From the NCBI GenBank assembly GCA_029783825.1, contig JAREIK010002653.1, positions 277,621 through 341,620 of the forward strand: a DNA stretch of 64,000 nt, written 5' to 3'. Source of the DNA: Sapria himalayana. Lineage: Eukaryota; Streptophyta; Magnoliopsida; Malpighiales; Rafflesiaceae. A program made the translations under genes and the position numbers. Positions 12,531-25,017 of this stretch are shown here, in pieces. A model generated the notes under the pieces. It was not told where the DNA came from. It made no database searches and saw nothing but the letters and a program-made list of their open reading frames with translations. The stretch's first letter is position 1; each line of letters begins with the position of its first letter.

Positions 12531-14904
12531 CATCTCTCTCTCTCTCCATCTCTCTCTCTCTCCATCTCTCTCTCTCTCTCCATCTTTCTCCCCATCTCCC
12601 TCCCTCTCTCTCTTTCTTTCCATCTCTCTCTCTCTCTCTCTCTCTCTCCTCTCTTTCTCTCTGTATCTCTCTTTGTCTATTTCCATTATCTCTCTCTTCT
12701 TCTTTTCTCTCGCTCTCTCTATGTCTCTCTCTTTATCCATCTTTCTCACCATCTCTTTCTCTCTCTCCATCACTCTCAATATCTCCTCCATCTCTCTCTC
12801 TGTCTCTCTTTCCATCTCTATCTCCTCCTCTCTCTTTGTCTATCTTTGTCTCTCTCCATCTAAATCTTTGTCTCTCTCTCTCTCCATCTCTCTCTCTCTT
12901 TATGTCTCTATCATTCACTCTCTTTCCATCTCTCTCTCTCTCCATTCCTCTCTCTCTCTCTCCATCTATCTCTGTCTCTACAACTTTGTCTCACTCTCTC
13001 TCTCTATATCTCTCTCAATCTCACTATGTTTCTCTCTCTCTCTCTTTTTAACTCCATCTCTCTCTCTCTCTAACTCCATCTCTCTCTCTCTTCTTATATT
13101 TCTCACCCTTTCTCTCTCCATTTTTCTCTCCCTCTCCCCTCTATCCTCTTTATCCCTCTCCCTCTCTCTCTTCATCTATCGATCTGTCTCTTGCTCTATC
13201 TATCTCTTAATCTCTTTTTTCATCTCTCTTTCCGTCTCTCTCACCATCTCTCTTTCCTTCTCTCTCACTCACCATCTCTTTCTCTGTGTATCTCTCCATT
13301 TCTCTCTGTCGCTTTCTCCATCTCTCTCTCTCTCTCCCATCTCTCTTCTCCATCTCTCTCCATCTCTCTCTCTCTCTCCATCTCTCTTCTCCATCTTTCT
13401 CTCTTCATCTCCCTATCCATCTCTCTCTGTCTCTTCTTCAACTCTCTCTCTCTCCAACTTTCTATGTCTCTCTATCTATGTCTTTCTTATCCATCTCTCT
13501 CACTTTGCCTCCTTTAGCTCTCTCACTCTCTTCCTTTCTCTTCCTTTCTCTACCTCTCTCTGCCTCTATTTGCCTCTCTTTCTCTCTAACTATTTCTCCA
13601 ACTCTCTATGCCTCTCACTCTACCTCTCTCTACCTGCTTCTATCTTCGCCTCTCTCTCCATGTCTCTCTTTCCCTACCTTTCTCTTTGCTTCTCTCTCTC
13701 TACCTTTCTCGCTACCTTCTCTCCACATCTCTCTCTCTCTCTACCTTTCTCTCCACCTCTCTTTTAACCACTCTTCCAACCACTCTTGTTGACACTCTCT
13801 CTGCTTCTCTCCACCTCTCTCCTCTCCTCTCTCTACCTCTTTCTACTACTTTCTCTCTACTTCTCTCTACCTTTCTTTCTCTCTCTCTCTCTCTCCTCCC
13901 CCCACTTCTCACTATCCTCATCTTTCTCTATATCTCTCCTTTTGCCTCTATCTCTCTCTCTGCCTCTCTCTCTCTAACTCTTTCTACCTTTCTCTACCCC
14001 TCTTTCTATATCTCTATCTCTCTACCCTCTCTTTCTTTCTCTCTCCTCTCTTTCTCTCTACATCTCTCTCTCTCTCTCTCCATCTCTTTTGCTCTCTCTC
14101 TCTCTCGTTGTTTTCTCTCCCAATCTCTCTCTCTCTCCATCACTTTTTCTCTTCCATCTTTATCTTTCTCTCTCACTTTCTCGTGCTCTCTATCTCTCTC
14201 CATCTCTCTCTCTCATGCTCTCTCTCACTTTCTCAAGCTCTCTCTCTCTCTCCATCTTTCTCTCCATCTCCCACTCTCCTCTTTATCTATTTCTCTCTCT
14301 CTCTCTCTCGTTATCTCTCTCTCTCCATCCATCTCTCTCTCTATTCATCTTTATCTCTCGCTCTCTCTTCCTATCTCCCTCTCTCTTTCTCCATATTTCT
14401 CTATCTATCTATCTCATTCTCTCTCCATCACTTTCTCAGTCTCTCTCCACTTCTCTTTCCATCTCTCTTTACAATTCTCTCCATCTCGCCCTACATTTGT
14501 CTATCTCACTTTTTCTCATCTCTCTCTCTCTCCATCTCTCTCTCCTCCTCTCTATCAATCTCTCTATCTCTTTCTTTTCATCTCTCTCTCTCTCTCTATA
14601 TCTCTCTATCTCTCTCCATCTCTTGCTCCCTATCTCTCTAGCTCCTTTCCTCTCTCTTTGTCTCTCTCTCCATCCCTCTCTATCTTTCTAACTCCATCTC
14701 TTTCTCTATCTTTCTAACTTCATCTCTCTATCTATTTTTCTAACTCCATATCTATATCTATGTCTCTCTAACTCCAGCTCTCTATGTCTCTCTAACTCCA
14801 TCTTTCTCCCTCCCCCTCTTTATCCTCTGTCTCACTCTCTATCATCTCTCACTCTGTCTCTTTCTTTGTCTCTCTCTCAGACTCTCTCTTCATCTATCTC
14901 TCTA

Positions 14905-14946
<42 letters not shown>

Positions 14947-15648
14947 ATTCTCTCTTCATATCTTTTTATCTTTCTTTTTCTATGTATCTGTATATATATA
15001 TATATCTCTCTCTCTCTCCATCTCTCTCTATTTCTCTCTCTCTCTCCATCTCTCTCTCTCTCTCCATCTCTCTCTCCATCTCTCTCTCCATCTCTCTCTC
15101 GCTCTCTCCATCTCTCTCTCTTTCCATCTCTCTCTCTCTCTTTCTCCATCTCTCTCTCTCTATTTCTCTCTCCATATCTCTCTCTCTATTTCTCTCTCCA
15201 TATCTCTCTCTCTCTCAATCTCTTTCTCCATCTTTGTCTCTCAATCTCTCTCTCTCCATCACTATCTCTCTCTCTATCTTCATCTCTATCTTCATCTCTA
15301 TCTATGTCTCTCCATATCTCTCTTTGTCTGCCTCTCCCTCTCTTTCCCTCTCTTTCTCTCTCCCTCTCCGTCTCTCTCACTCTCTCCATCTATCTCTATG
15401 TCTTTCTCTGTCTATCTCTCCATGTCTCCATCTCTCTTTCTATCTCTTTATCCATCCCTTTCTTCGTCTCTCTCTCTCTCTCTCTCGCTATCTCTATCTC
15501 TCTCTCCTTTTCTATCTCCATCTCTATCTTTCTCCATTTCTAACTCCATCTCTTTCTCTCCATCTCTCTCTCTCTCTCTCCATCTTTCTATTCGTCTCTC
15601 TCTCTTTATGTCTCTCTATGTTTGTGTCATTCTATGTCTATGTCTGTT

Positions 15649-15819
15649 GGTGTGGGTTTGGGTGTGGTAGTGGGTATGAGCTTGTGTGTGAGTGTGAGAG
15701 TTAGTATGGGTGTGGGTGTGTGTATGTGTATTCATATAAACATGTTTACATCCTATTTAATGTATGTATTTCCAAAAATATGCATTTTTAAGTGACACAA
15801 ATGTGTAAGTATATAAACA

Positions 15820-15852
<33 letters not shown>

Positions 15853-17204
15853 GTATTCATATATCATATAATTCATCACTCTTTAAAAGAATGAGTGTAT
15901 AGATATATATTTGAAAGGATTAATAATGATTATTAGAATTAAGAATAACAAGTTGGTTACATAGGTCTGTGTCCGTGTGTCTATGTATTGACATGTTTTT
16001 ATAAATGTATGTTTATAGAAGCATTCACATGAGATTAAGATGTGATTCCTGCAAAGTCAAATTTTGCATTGAAACCATTTGGTTACACATTATATTCACA
16101 TATATTACAAATCAAAACCTAAAAATATGCAAGATATATATGTATATGGCTATACATATATAGGTGATTAGAAAGAAAAATATGTTAAGTGGAGGCATAC
16201 ATTTTATATACACAATACTGATATGTATATAATTTTATGAATTCATACATTTGACAGAAGTGTGAATCCACAAAAATAAAATAAGTACATTGAAATATGT
16301 ATTTAATAATATGTGATATCATATATATTAACATATGTATTTGGCCAATATTTAAAAGATGTATTTAAATACGTAAAAAGATTAAACATAGAGAAACTAT
16401 TACTATGTATGTCTGGACAAAAAATAAATATGTGAACTAAATTTTACTTTCGTAAAATGAAGTATAAGACAAACTAGAATGATATAGTGCATGAAAGTGA
16501 GTGGCCTTTAAAGTCTGAAATTTATGTGAATGTGTGAATGATTTTTTTGTTGGACTATTTTAAAGGAAAAACTAATAATAAATGGAAGAAACTTTTTATA
16601 AAAGAAGTGTTTTTATTAATTTTTAGTATATATAGTAGCTGGCTATCATTTAGTCAAGATGTATACACATGTAGAACATTGCTTGTCCTTGTGAAATGAG
16701 GACCATACTTATTCTTATTGTATTGGTATAAATCTACAACTCATGTACCATAGTTGTTATTTTAACATTATAATTGAAAAATCATGCTTATTAATGTGAC
16801 ATCAATTTGATGCCTACTCAGGAATCATGATTATTGTTATGAAGTTAGTAAAGTCATATTTGATGTTATGACATTGACATTAGCTTAAGCCTTAGGCAGA
16901 TAAATTATCCAATTCATGTGTTGAACCATATCAACAATTAGTTTTATGTGTGTGGGTACATGGGGTTGTGTTTGTGAGTGTGTGGGTGCATGAAGTGTGT
17001 TTGTGCATATGTGTGTTTGTTTGTTGATTTTTTGTCTACTTAATAACAAGAAAAAATGTTATGCAAGAAACTATTTCAAAATTAGCAATTGTGTGAAATT
17101 TTAAAAATATATTTATATATAAGTGAAATGTTTATAGTTTGTGACTTTTTATAACTTAATATCATATGTATGATGCATAGAGAAAGCTACACTATACGAG
17201 TACT
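15649..17204. other. TG-rich and unrecognised sequence right of the CT tract
   Basis: The CT tract passes into a TG-rich stretch (about 15649-15740), then AT-rich unique-looking DNA. A compound (TG)n(TA)n microsatellite lies at about 15820-15852 and a second TG-rich block at about 16945-17030. No open frame, RNA gene or retroelement motif was recognised. Confidence 0.6.
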
Positions 17205-17400
17205 TTTATTAAGGATATTTTGATTTCTAGCTAATGTTTGTATGGTTGGTAATAATTAAAATAAATTTAATAAAGTGATAATATTTAAGATGGAAATGTA
17301 ATGAACTTTTTTAAAAATGATTATACAATTGAGTGATGTGGATTTATGAATTTACTACATACTCAAATTATTTACACCCAAATTTATAGCTAATGTTTAT
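17205..17400. repeat. Repeat block A, left of element G1
   Basis: This block resembles 24055-24235 in the same orientation: both contain CTAGCTAATGTTTGTAT, then 'acttttttaa', a 'ttgagtgat' block and TTTACAC near the end. The two copies bracket G1 on its outer sides. They are far too long to be a target-site duplication. Confidence 0.6.
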
Positions 17401-17404
17401 TATG

Positions 17405-20001
17405 ACTTTTTTATTCTGCCTAATTTTATTGATTAGGGAGTATCCCAAAAGCTTGTTGGTGAGATTATCTCATCAACAAAGATTTATAAGCATATATATC
17501 TTAAAATGGTAAAAGGACTTTCGATTGGGTATCAATCTCATATTGATTGTATTTTTAGTTCGGTCAATCAATAGTGAGTACTCAATTCTAGTAAAATAAA
17601 TATTTTGGATTGTGGTATCAATCTTAGCTTAGTTGATATATAAATTTCATTCATGTAATGTTTAAATAGTTTGAATTATTTTGGATTTGAATATAGAATA
17701 AATATTAAATTATTTTGTAATGATTCTTTGCCTTAATGATTATATAAGCTGGTTAACACTATTGATCTCATCTCAATTGATAATCTCCTCGTTGTTGTAT
17801 ACTTGATATGTGACTACTATGATACCAATTTATCTCTATTTGAGTATTATTCATAATCTCATACCATTTTGGCAATTCAACTATCCTTGTTATTTATTTT
17901 ATATGTACACACTTATTATTTAGCCTCGAGTATCATAAAAACCAAGAATTAATATGGTTTGTAAGTATTTGTATTTTTAGTTTAATAAGTGTCATGCTCA
18001 CAAAATTAATATATGCTTCCTATAAGTTTCATTGTTGGGAACCATATGAGTGAAAATAATTCAAAGAGGTATCACCACCTTATGAGTCATAATATACTCA
18101 TGTACATCCTGATGATCATCTATCACTATCCTCCTTGGTGATGATATGACTTATGTACTAAAGTTAAAGCTCTATATAATATCTACCTCAATCGAGAACT
18201 AGTTTTTCTAAGACATAATAAAGCATAAAATTATTCATAATTTCAGCTTCGTAAGTATCATACTCATAATAATTAATATATCTAAACTTTAAGTTTTAAC
18301 ATATATATTTTTCTCATGTATCATGGTCGAAAAGGTTATCACTTTCTTTCTACCATATTTTTGAGTTTGTCTTGTTGGTTACCTGTCACTTTCAACCACG
18401 ACAACTTACATAAACCCACCTATAGTTAAATTCCTAATTTAAGTTCTATTTAATCACCAATTCATCAATTTTTATAACAAAACATACAATAAAATATATT
18501 CATTAATATAAAAATCATTTATATTATGTCCCCAACTCTAGGGTTGAGAGTCGTGGCCCCAACTCGATGATTTTATTTTATTTCTTATGTTTCTTACTTT
18601 TGGAGCCCATGGGGAATTCAAAAATAACCCATAGGATATGGTTGATACATTTTGATTTTGTTTAGTGTCTCGAAGAAGAATAAAATTATAAATATCTTTC
18701 AATTTCTCTCTCTTCCTCTTTTATACTTAAATATTTTTACATTATTTTAAGTAGAAAGTCATGTCTTTTGGGGAAATATCATTACTTTTATATTCATCTC
18801 TTGAGCTCGATATCATAACTCTAGAAACTAGCAATGACTCTATAGTGTATCTCAAACTTTGTGTAACTTAAAGTTACAACAATAATAATGTCAATGACTT
18901 GAACATAATAACTTTGTAACACAGTTACAATGTTAGGAATGATAGTGACTTTATTATTTATCTATCTTATTCATCACACAACCATAATATTGGGAATAGT
19001 CATGATGTTGGGAATCAACTCTCATGTTCATATGATAGGCATGACACTAGGAATGGTCATTACTTTGACATTTGTCTATCTTAATCATTATATAGTCATA
19101 GTACTAGAAATGTTGATGATAATGATAATCACCTTTCATGTGCTTCATATAGTTATGGTACAGAGAAATAATCACAACATAAAGAATAGTCTTTCTTGTA
19201 TCTAAAGTTGTCGAGGTACTAGGAATGGTCGTGACTTGGCTTTGACTTCTCTTATATATCATATGGCTACGATATAAAATATGTTGGCAATATTAATTAG
19301 CTTGACATTGAAGTCGTGACTTTACCCTCTCTTGAGGAGAAGAATCACAACATTAGTTATTAATTGTATTCAAATAAATGTTCTCTTTAACATTTTGCAT
19401 CCAGAAGTCATGACACTGAATAATTATTTTGTCTTTGAATTGACTAGTTTTGGCTTTGTAACTTTCTATAAACCAAAAGTCATAACTTTATAAAAATGTC
19501 ATAGCTTTGATTTGAGTCTAAAAAACCTTATTAAAGATAAAGTTATATCTTTAGAAAATGCCCGTGATTTTTAGTATAACTAAGATACTTGGTTATTATG
19601 ACCTAAAATTAATATCCGAGCTATTCAATTATTATGGGATAAATAAGACTATGACTCCATGATAATATCACAATCACAAAAATGTATTGCACAGTTGAAA
19701 GACTATACTAACTAGGTAGTAGAGTCATAGCATACCAAGATTGCTTTGACCAATTAGATAATTTTGTCTAAAAATAAATATCAAAACAATGCGATGCTCC
19801 ATAATCTACTTATTAACCGAACCTCTTCAAAAACCTATCAATTTTCATAACTATTTATCATAATCTACAAAAATTCTAAAATTATAAAATTAAGCAATTT
19901 ATGCCCCACCATGCTTACACATTATTTAAAATTACTAAAATACTAAAAAAAATTAAATAGTTTGAACACCGAACAAACTTACACATGTAATCCTTTTGTC
20001 A
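17405..20001 (-). mobile_element. 3' LTR of gypsy-like element G1
   Basis: In minus orientation this long LTR lies downstream of the G1 internal region. The start (plus coordinate 20001) is set at TGA on the minus strand after the purine word CAAGGA. The body matches the G2 LTRs in reverse complement; for example 18243-18290 matches 49920-49960 (AAGTATCATACTCAT) and 18840-19250 matches the GTCATGAC-rich zone at 42600-43080. The far end near 17405-17450 matches 23770-23820 and 44575-44610. LTR length is therefore about 2.6 kb, long but normal for plant gypsy elements. Confidence 0.65.
18750..19760. repeat. Degenerate GTCATGAC minisatellite inside the LTR
   Basis: The segment contains many variants of a phrase built around the palindrome GTCATGAC, for example 'ggaatagtcatgatgttgggaat' near 18990 and 'ggcatgacactaggaatggtcat' near 19040. 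Unit spacing is irregular, about 40-60 bp. The same phrase occurs in the other LTR copies, so it is a family feature and not a local event. Confidence 0.65.
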
Positions 20002-20479
20002 TCCTTGAGAAATAACTCCTCCCTAAGTATAAAAAACTATATCTCAAAGGAAAATATTTTTATCTACGACTATATTTGAGTGTCATAGGGTCTCAAATTA
20101 GTGAAGAAACTTTAAGTATACATATTAATAGTCACAATGGGTTTGAGTTTTGTGACTATACTTTTAGGGAGTTAGTTGTGTATAATTGTTCATGTAATTG
20201 ATATAGCTATTTATTACATTGCACATATGAAATATAAAATCTCTAGTTTAGCTCACAAGCATTGCTACATTTAATGTTCATAGCTAGATCATCAATACCC
20301 TATTTGTTCCATTAGAACCTTTCCTACCCAAGCTATTTTCTTAAGTATACTATTTTATCCCTTTTTTTGTTTCTTCATTTGATCATGCTTCAGCTATAAT
20401 TGCTTCATTAACCCTTTTTTGGCTACTACAACTTTAGTAAATGCTACAACTTCTTCTTATGTACTAACCTGACCAGTTT

Positions 20480-20870
20480 CTTCCTGTATCCCCAAAGTTG
20501 TGGTGCTAATCACAACCATGGATTTTTTTTAAACCTTTCCTTACCATTTTGTTCTATAACTTCAAAGTCATGATTCTATGCACAACAATGATTTTATCCT
20601 TTGGCTACTTTGATTATTTTTGTTTTCTAATACTAAAGTTGTGGTGTTGTGCATAGCAGTAACTTTGTCTTTGAGCTTCTGATGGACCACTTCATTTTAT
20701 AACGCCAAAGTCATAACATTGTACATGACCATGGCTTTGTCTTCAAGTTTTCCTTGACCAATTTTTTACTATTCCTCTATAGTCATGGTGCTATGCACAC
20801 CCATGACTTTATTTTTGATCATATCCTTCATAGTTTATATCTCAGTTTTGGCATACTTATTTGCTTTCTC
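20480..20870 (-). repeat. 72 bp tandem repeats in the 3' part of the G1 internal region
   Basis: A phrase of the type CAAAGTCATGGTGCT...GCACAACCATG recurs with starts near 20493, 20573, 20634, 20706 and 20778. Spacing is 61-80 bp, twice exactly 72 bp, which is 24 codons. Read on the minus strand the units encode variants of 'HNTTTL', so the array was probably coding. A related array with one 72 bp step is present in G2 at 47600-47780. Confidence 0.7.
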
Positions 20871-21149
20871 ATCTTCCTTGAAATTGTCAGTATGAGATTC
20901 CTCCAAGATCATAACATTTTCTCACTTTCCTTATTTTCATAACTCCAAAATTATTCTTTCTCGTCATCTTTTTCACCTTTATCACTTTCATAGCTCCAAA
21001 ATAATTCTTTCGTATCATCACTTTCATCTTTATTCGACAAGGGCCTTCTATAAAACATTTTTAATGGAAATCCACTTTTTATTACAATGTCATAAGTAGG
21101 AGATTGTCTACTCTCTAACTTCTCATCTCATCATCATTTGGACCTTGTA

Positions 21150-21480
21150 TGCCTTTGTAAAGATTACACTTTATTTTCTCATTGCCAACATGAAAAGTGA
21201 ACTCCCATTTCTTAAAATCAATAACGACTTATCTAGCATCCAAAAATAGTTATCTCATTATTACTAGTGTATAATTATATTTCTCCATATCTAATATAAT
21301 AAAATATACCATAAACATAAAGATATCAATCTTAACCAAAACATATTCAATAATCCTATTTAGGTGCTTGATAGTCTAATTTGCCATTTAGAGTGAAAAA
21401 AATGTTAAAGTAATTTTTTTGATATTCAATCTTTGGATAATCAACATGGGCATCAAGTTGACACTTAATCCCAAGTTGTG
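21150..21480 (-). pseudogene. Aspartic protease relic of element G1
   Basis: Minus-strand translation shows a retropepsin-like block: 'NLGLSVNLMPM' in the position of the D-[LST]-G-A active site, then 'VLVKIDIFMF', 'ILDMEKYNY' and 'EFTFHVGNEKIK'. In plant gypsy elements the family pattern is an active-site DLGAS-N-L-M-P, a VLVKV-D-F strand, VLDM-D and a G-x-x-F/VG-E end. Here the first catalytic Asp reads as Asn and in-frame stops occur, so it would be inactive. It follows gag in the usual order. Confidence 0.75.
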
Positions 21481-22739
21481 TAATACTTTTCAAAATATGT
21501 AGTCTCTAATCATGCAAGGTATACTAAATCTTTTGGAGTTCTCTAAATTCTCTAGAAGTATTCTTTGAATAATCACATCATAGTTCTCAGTCATATTTAA
21601 GGTTCCATAAATCTCCAACTTTCTCTAACTACACATGATATCTTTCAAAAACTTCACATAATTTAATATTTTGGCTAGAGCTTTGTTAAATGGTATATTC
21701 ACTTCTAATTTCTAGAATATGCTGAGAAACTTTTCAAAGATTTCATCTAATTTTTCCTTCCTAAATTAATTTGAACAAGGAAGATTCATCAAAAACTCAA
21801 TCTTAGCTTCATTCTAATTCATTTCTTTATCTCCATAGTCTTGGGTAACCTCTATTTACTCATCTATTTCTTTTCTTCCTTCATTGACCTCTAGGAGTGA
21901 GATTTGGGCTTGCACTTCCTCTAGAGTCATAACTTTATTAGGTGTTGTAACATGAAAGCCTTTATCTTTGGAAATATTTTTAGTGGGAGTCACGACTTCT
22001 TGGAAATTTTTAGTAGGGGCTATGATCTTAGGAAATTCGTGATATTATTAGTTATAGAAGTTCTAAAATATTTTTTCTCAATGAATTGCCCTTGTATATT
22101 TTTCCTTCTTTTAAGTAATATAAATGAATAATCTATGAATCTATCTCAATATCACTTGGTAGTTCATTAAATTCATTTGTATTCATCAATTATTTCAAAA
22201 TCTAATTTGATTCATTATATTCTTCAATACCAAACTCATTTGATCCATTATCGCTTCAAGCTTTTTCATATGATTGTCTTGGTTATCATTTTTTTCCTCA
22301 ATTCTATTAAGATAATATTCATACTTTCTTTCAAAGTTGACTCCTCTTCTCTTCATGTTGGTTAGCAATTCAAACTTGATTTTCTTTGATTAGTATAGTT
22401 CAGCTTACTATTCCAATTTTCTTAAAGCTTACTCAATATTTTGCAGTCTACTCTCATAGTCTCCATATAAAAAATTTTTATGATTTCCCATGTTCATATG
22501 GTAATACATCAGGACATTGTTGTTGGGACAAAATATGTACTATTTTGTTTGCATTACAATGACATCCTCTATTTGATAAATGGAATCAAAGTCTATCATT
22601 TCATGTGGATGCGAAATAATGATTTCTCACGATCCTCTTTTCTTTTCCTCTTGGGTGTCAAATTCTTTAGCATAGTTTCTATTTTTACTTAAATTATAGT
22701 GAATTTATCTAATTCTAATAAATTTGCTTCTCTTCTCTC

Positions 22740-23140
22740 AAAAGAATTATCTATTAAAGTTTATTAGTTATTCTTCTCTAGCTCTTCATGTAACTAATAT
22801 ACCTTCATTATCAATTTATTCATAATTAAATCTCTTATGGTCATATCAACCATGCTTATTGTCATATAATTTAATCGATTTTAGAAGGCTTGGGCTTGGA
22901 ACCACAACTCAAACCCATGTTGAGGGAATCTTTTGAATAACTCAAAAAAATGGTTCTAAGTATCCTATAAAATCTCTTGCTCATCTTCCTAGAACTGGCT
23001 TATTTTGTCTTATAATTGAGAAGTAATTTGAGGTAGGAAAAACTTAGTGAGAAAGATGCTCAGAAGTTCATCCCAACTCTCATTGGAGTTGTGAGATAAG
23101 CACTTACACTAACTATGTTCCTTATCTCTTTATGAAAATG
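22740..23140 (-). pseudogene. gag relic of element G1 (retrotransposon gag family)
   Basis: Minus-strand translation, with several stops, gives the plant gypsy Gag core pattern: a 'WDELLSIFLTKFFLPQ' segment, then 'EDEQEIL', 'FKRFPQHGFELW' and 'NRLNYMTISMVDM'. These correspond to the usual W-x-x-L...F...F(F)P, L...R.CP.HG and NGL motifs of the retrotrans_gag family, which form the particle shell. The same protein block is recognisable at 45196-45620 in G2, which supports real ancestry. No intact start or continuous frame remains. The family call rests on motif reading, not on a profile search. Confidence 0.75.
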
Positions 23141-23769
23141 AGAATAAACATAACCTTATTGAATTAGGGCTACCTCCAATCATTTTTACCATATCACATA
23201 ACACCAAAAAATAGCAATATGTCAATTAAAATTCTCTTATACCTTTTCACTATTTTGGTGTAGCTAAACCATCATTACAAGACAAGGCTTCAACTCAAGA
23301 TAGTTTATTTTCACTACTTTCATCTAAATACCCTAATAGCTATCTATCATCATGAGCTGCTAATAATCTTCTAATGTATGTCGTGGATGAGCTATTGGAC
23401 AGCTTGCCTATTTATGACTTGGGGTTCTCTATTAATTATAATTTCATTCGTAAGATCTTTATCATTTTTTTGTCTAAAAATTATTCTCATAGTTCTTTTT
23501 ATTTTTAGGTGTAGATGGTTTAGCTTAGTCATGGAACTTTGACTAATAAAAGGGTGCTATAAAAATGAAAATATTGTAAGAAAAATATCAAACACAACTA
23601 TCCACTTTTCCAAACTAGATAACAATACTAATTATCAGATTTGTGAAGATAAAATTAATACTATCTATATTACAAAAAAAAGAAGTATCCTTTCTTAAGG
23701 ATAATAATGTCAACTCACATTGACTAACTAAACTAAATAATACCCAATAACAATGACAAAAACTTTTTG

Positions 23770-24050
23770 TGGCTTTATTATGCTTCCTAATTTTATTAGT
23801 TAGTAATCATATGAATTCTTGAGAAAAATATATGTTAATTATCCAAGAATAAATGTTGACACTATATAATGTTCCATAATCTATTCATTGTCCAAACGCC
23901 TCTAAAAATCTAATAATTTTATGACTATTCTTAAAAATTCACGAAACTCTAAAGTCATAAAATCCATTTAAGTCTCATTTCCATACTTGCATATCATCTA
24001 AAAATATCAAAATAATTAAAAATATTTAATAATTTGAATACCAAACATGT
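23770..24050 (-). mobile_element. Collapsed 5' LTR remnant of element G1
   Basis: Only the two ends of the LTR seem to remain. 23770-23820 resembles the 3' edge of the LTR at 17410-17450 (shared CCTAATTTTATT), and 23860-24050 resembles the opposite edge at 19770-19980 (shared 'ccataatcta', 'aatagtttgaa' and similar phrases). About 2.3 kb of LTR body is missing compared with the other end of the element. Confidence 0.55.
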
Positions 24051-24054
24051 TTTA

Positions 24055-24235
24055 TTGGGGGTATTTGATTACTAGCTAATGTTTGTATAGTTGGAAAAAA
24101 TTTAAACAAATTTAATTAAGCGATAATGTTTAATCATAGTTCATATACTTTTTTAAGAAGATTATACATTTGAGTGATTTCGATTTATGATATTTCTACA
24201 TAATTGAATTATTTACACTCAAATTATTTTGTTTG
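24055..24235. repeat. Repeat block A', right of element G1
   Basis: Same-orientation counterpart of block A (17205-17400), clearly diverged but collinear over about 180 bp. It sits directly outside the collapsed 5' LTR of G1. Confidence 0.6.
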
Positions 24236-25017
24236 TTTTATTTCTATTTTGGTGCCTTGTTAGGTTTTAAAAATGTATAAGAACTATGATTTAAAAGTTA
24301 TAATATAGCTACATTTTATGCTTTCTCAATTTAGATTGATAGTGTAAATAATAGTATAATGAAGTAAAAATATTTTTTTTTGAAAAAAATACTAAGAGTT
24401 AGAATCCAAAAAAATTTCAAAAGACAGAAGATTTTGTAGGCTAAATCTATATATAAATCATATAGAAATTCCATCTCTATCCAATTTATGAGCTATATTT
24501 AAATTAAACATTTTTTTATAAAATCTTTTGAGATAACTACTTACGCATAGGTTTGTAACGCAACAAAAAAAGTGACAAATAAAATTTTACAACTTACATA
24601 AATTGCTATGTTATATCTTATTACATAAACACTAACACATCAGTCCTTATTAGAACTCTAAAAGCAAAAAGTTGTTGGGAATGAATGAATAACTTGAAAT
24701 TACACCATAACTATTCTATCTCAAAATTGATAATCTCTTTGCCCATACTTTTATACACTCAAGTGTCATGAGAGTATGTTCAAAACTTTTAAATGCATTA
24801 TCGATTTGATTTTATGACATTAAAAACTTGTTCTTTTAGTTCTATCTCAACCTTTTTGACTATAGAATCTTCTAAGAAAGAAAAGGTTTGGTTAAATAGC
24901 TATAACAACATATAGGAAATAGAAAAAACACACCTATGTGAAACCCTAGGTGTTCTTTCTCATTTCTAAAATGCAAAAAAATATATTTTTAGACACATTT
25001 AAAAAATTGTGTATATC
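24236..25017. other. Unassigned AT-rich sequence
   Basis: About 0.8 kb between G1 and the copia element C1. No open frame, repeat partner or RNA gene was recognised. It ends in the left AAAAT target duplication of C1. Confidence 0.5.

Larger units (their letters stand above)
5831..15648 (+). repeat. Giant CT-type polypyrimidine low-complexity tract (about 9.8 kb)
   Basis: Nearly all bases on the plus strand are C or T. The left half is built from 10-16 bp variants such as CATCTCTCTCTA, CACCTCTCTC and TGCCTCTCTC. The right half (from about 9850) is mostly (CT)n punctuated by CCAT. TA-rich islands interrupt it at about 8174-8193, 10019-10046, 12308-12405 and 14981-15006. Long open frames exist in all registers because TC repeats encode Ser-Leu on one strand and Glu-Arg on the other; these are not genes. 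Such a tract could adopt H-DNA/triplex structure, which is an inference from mirror-symmetric polypurine-polypyrimidine sequence in general. Confidence 0.95.
20002..23765 (-). mobile_element. Internal region of gypsy-like element G1 (gag-protease, no pol)
   Basis: Reading on the minus strand this 3.8 kb segment runs from the truncated 5' LTR (23770-24050) through a gag relic (about 22740-23140), a protease relic (about 21150-21480) and a 72 bp tandem-repeat zone (about 20480-20870) to the PPT at about 20002-20010. No reverse transcriptase (YXDD), RNase H or integrase motif was found on either strand. The order and content match element G2, which is inverted relative to G1. Stops and frameshifts are frequent, so it is a dead copy. 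Confidence 0.7.

Noticed and set aside
5841..15704. Many long open frames in the CT tract, up to 783 codons, Ser/Leu-rich on plus and Glu/Arg-rich on minus
   Set aside because: TC repeats contain no stop in any frame, so long frames are automatic. There are no domains, no normal codon use and no promoter context.
15649..15860. Telomere-like or centromeric satellite in the TG-rich stretch
   Set aside because: No TTTAGGG-type unit is present; it is a simple TG/TA microsatellite.
18930..19205. Plus-strand open frame with a membrane-like, Met/Ile-rich sequence
   Set aside because: It lies in the degenerate GTCATGAC minisatellite of the G1 LTR; its hydrophobic look follows from the AT-rich repeat.
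24055..24235. Blocks A and A' as a target-site duplication of G1
   Set aside because: At about 180-195 bp they are much longer than the 4-6 bp made by LTR-element integrases, and they are not identical.
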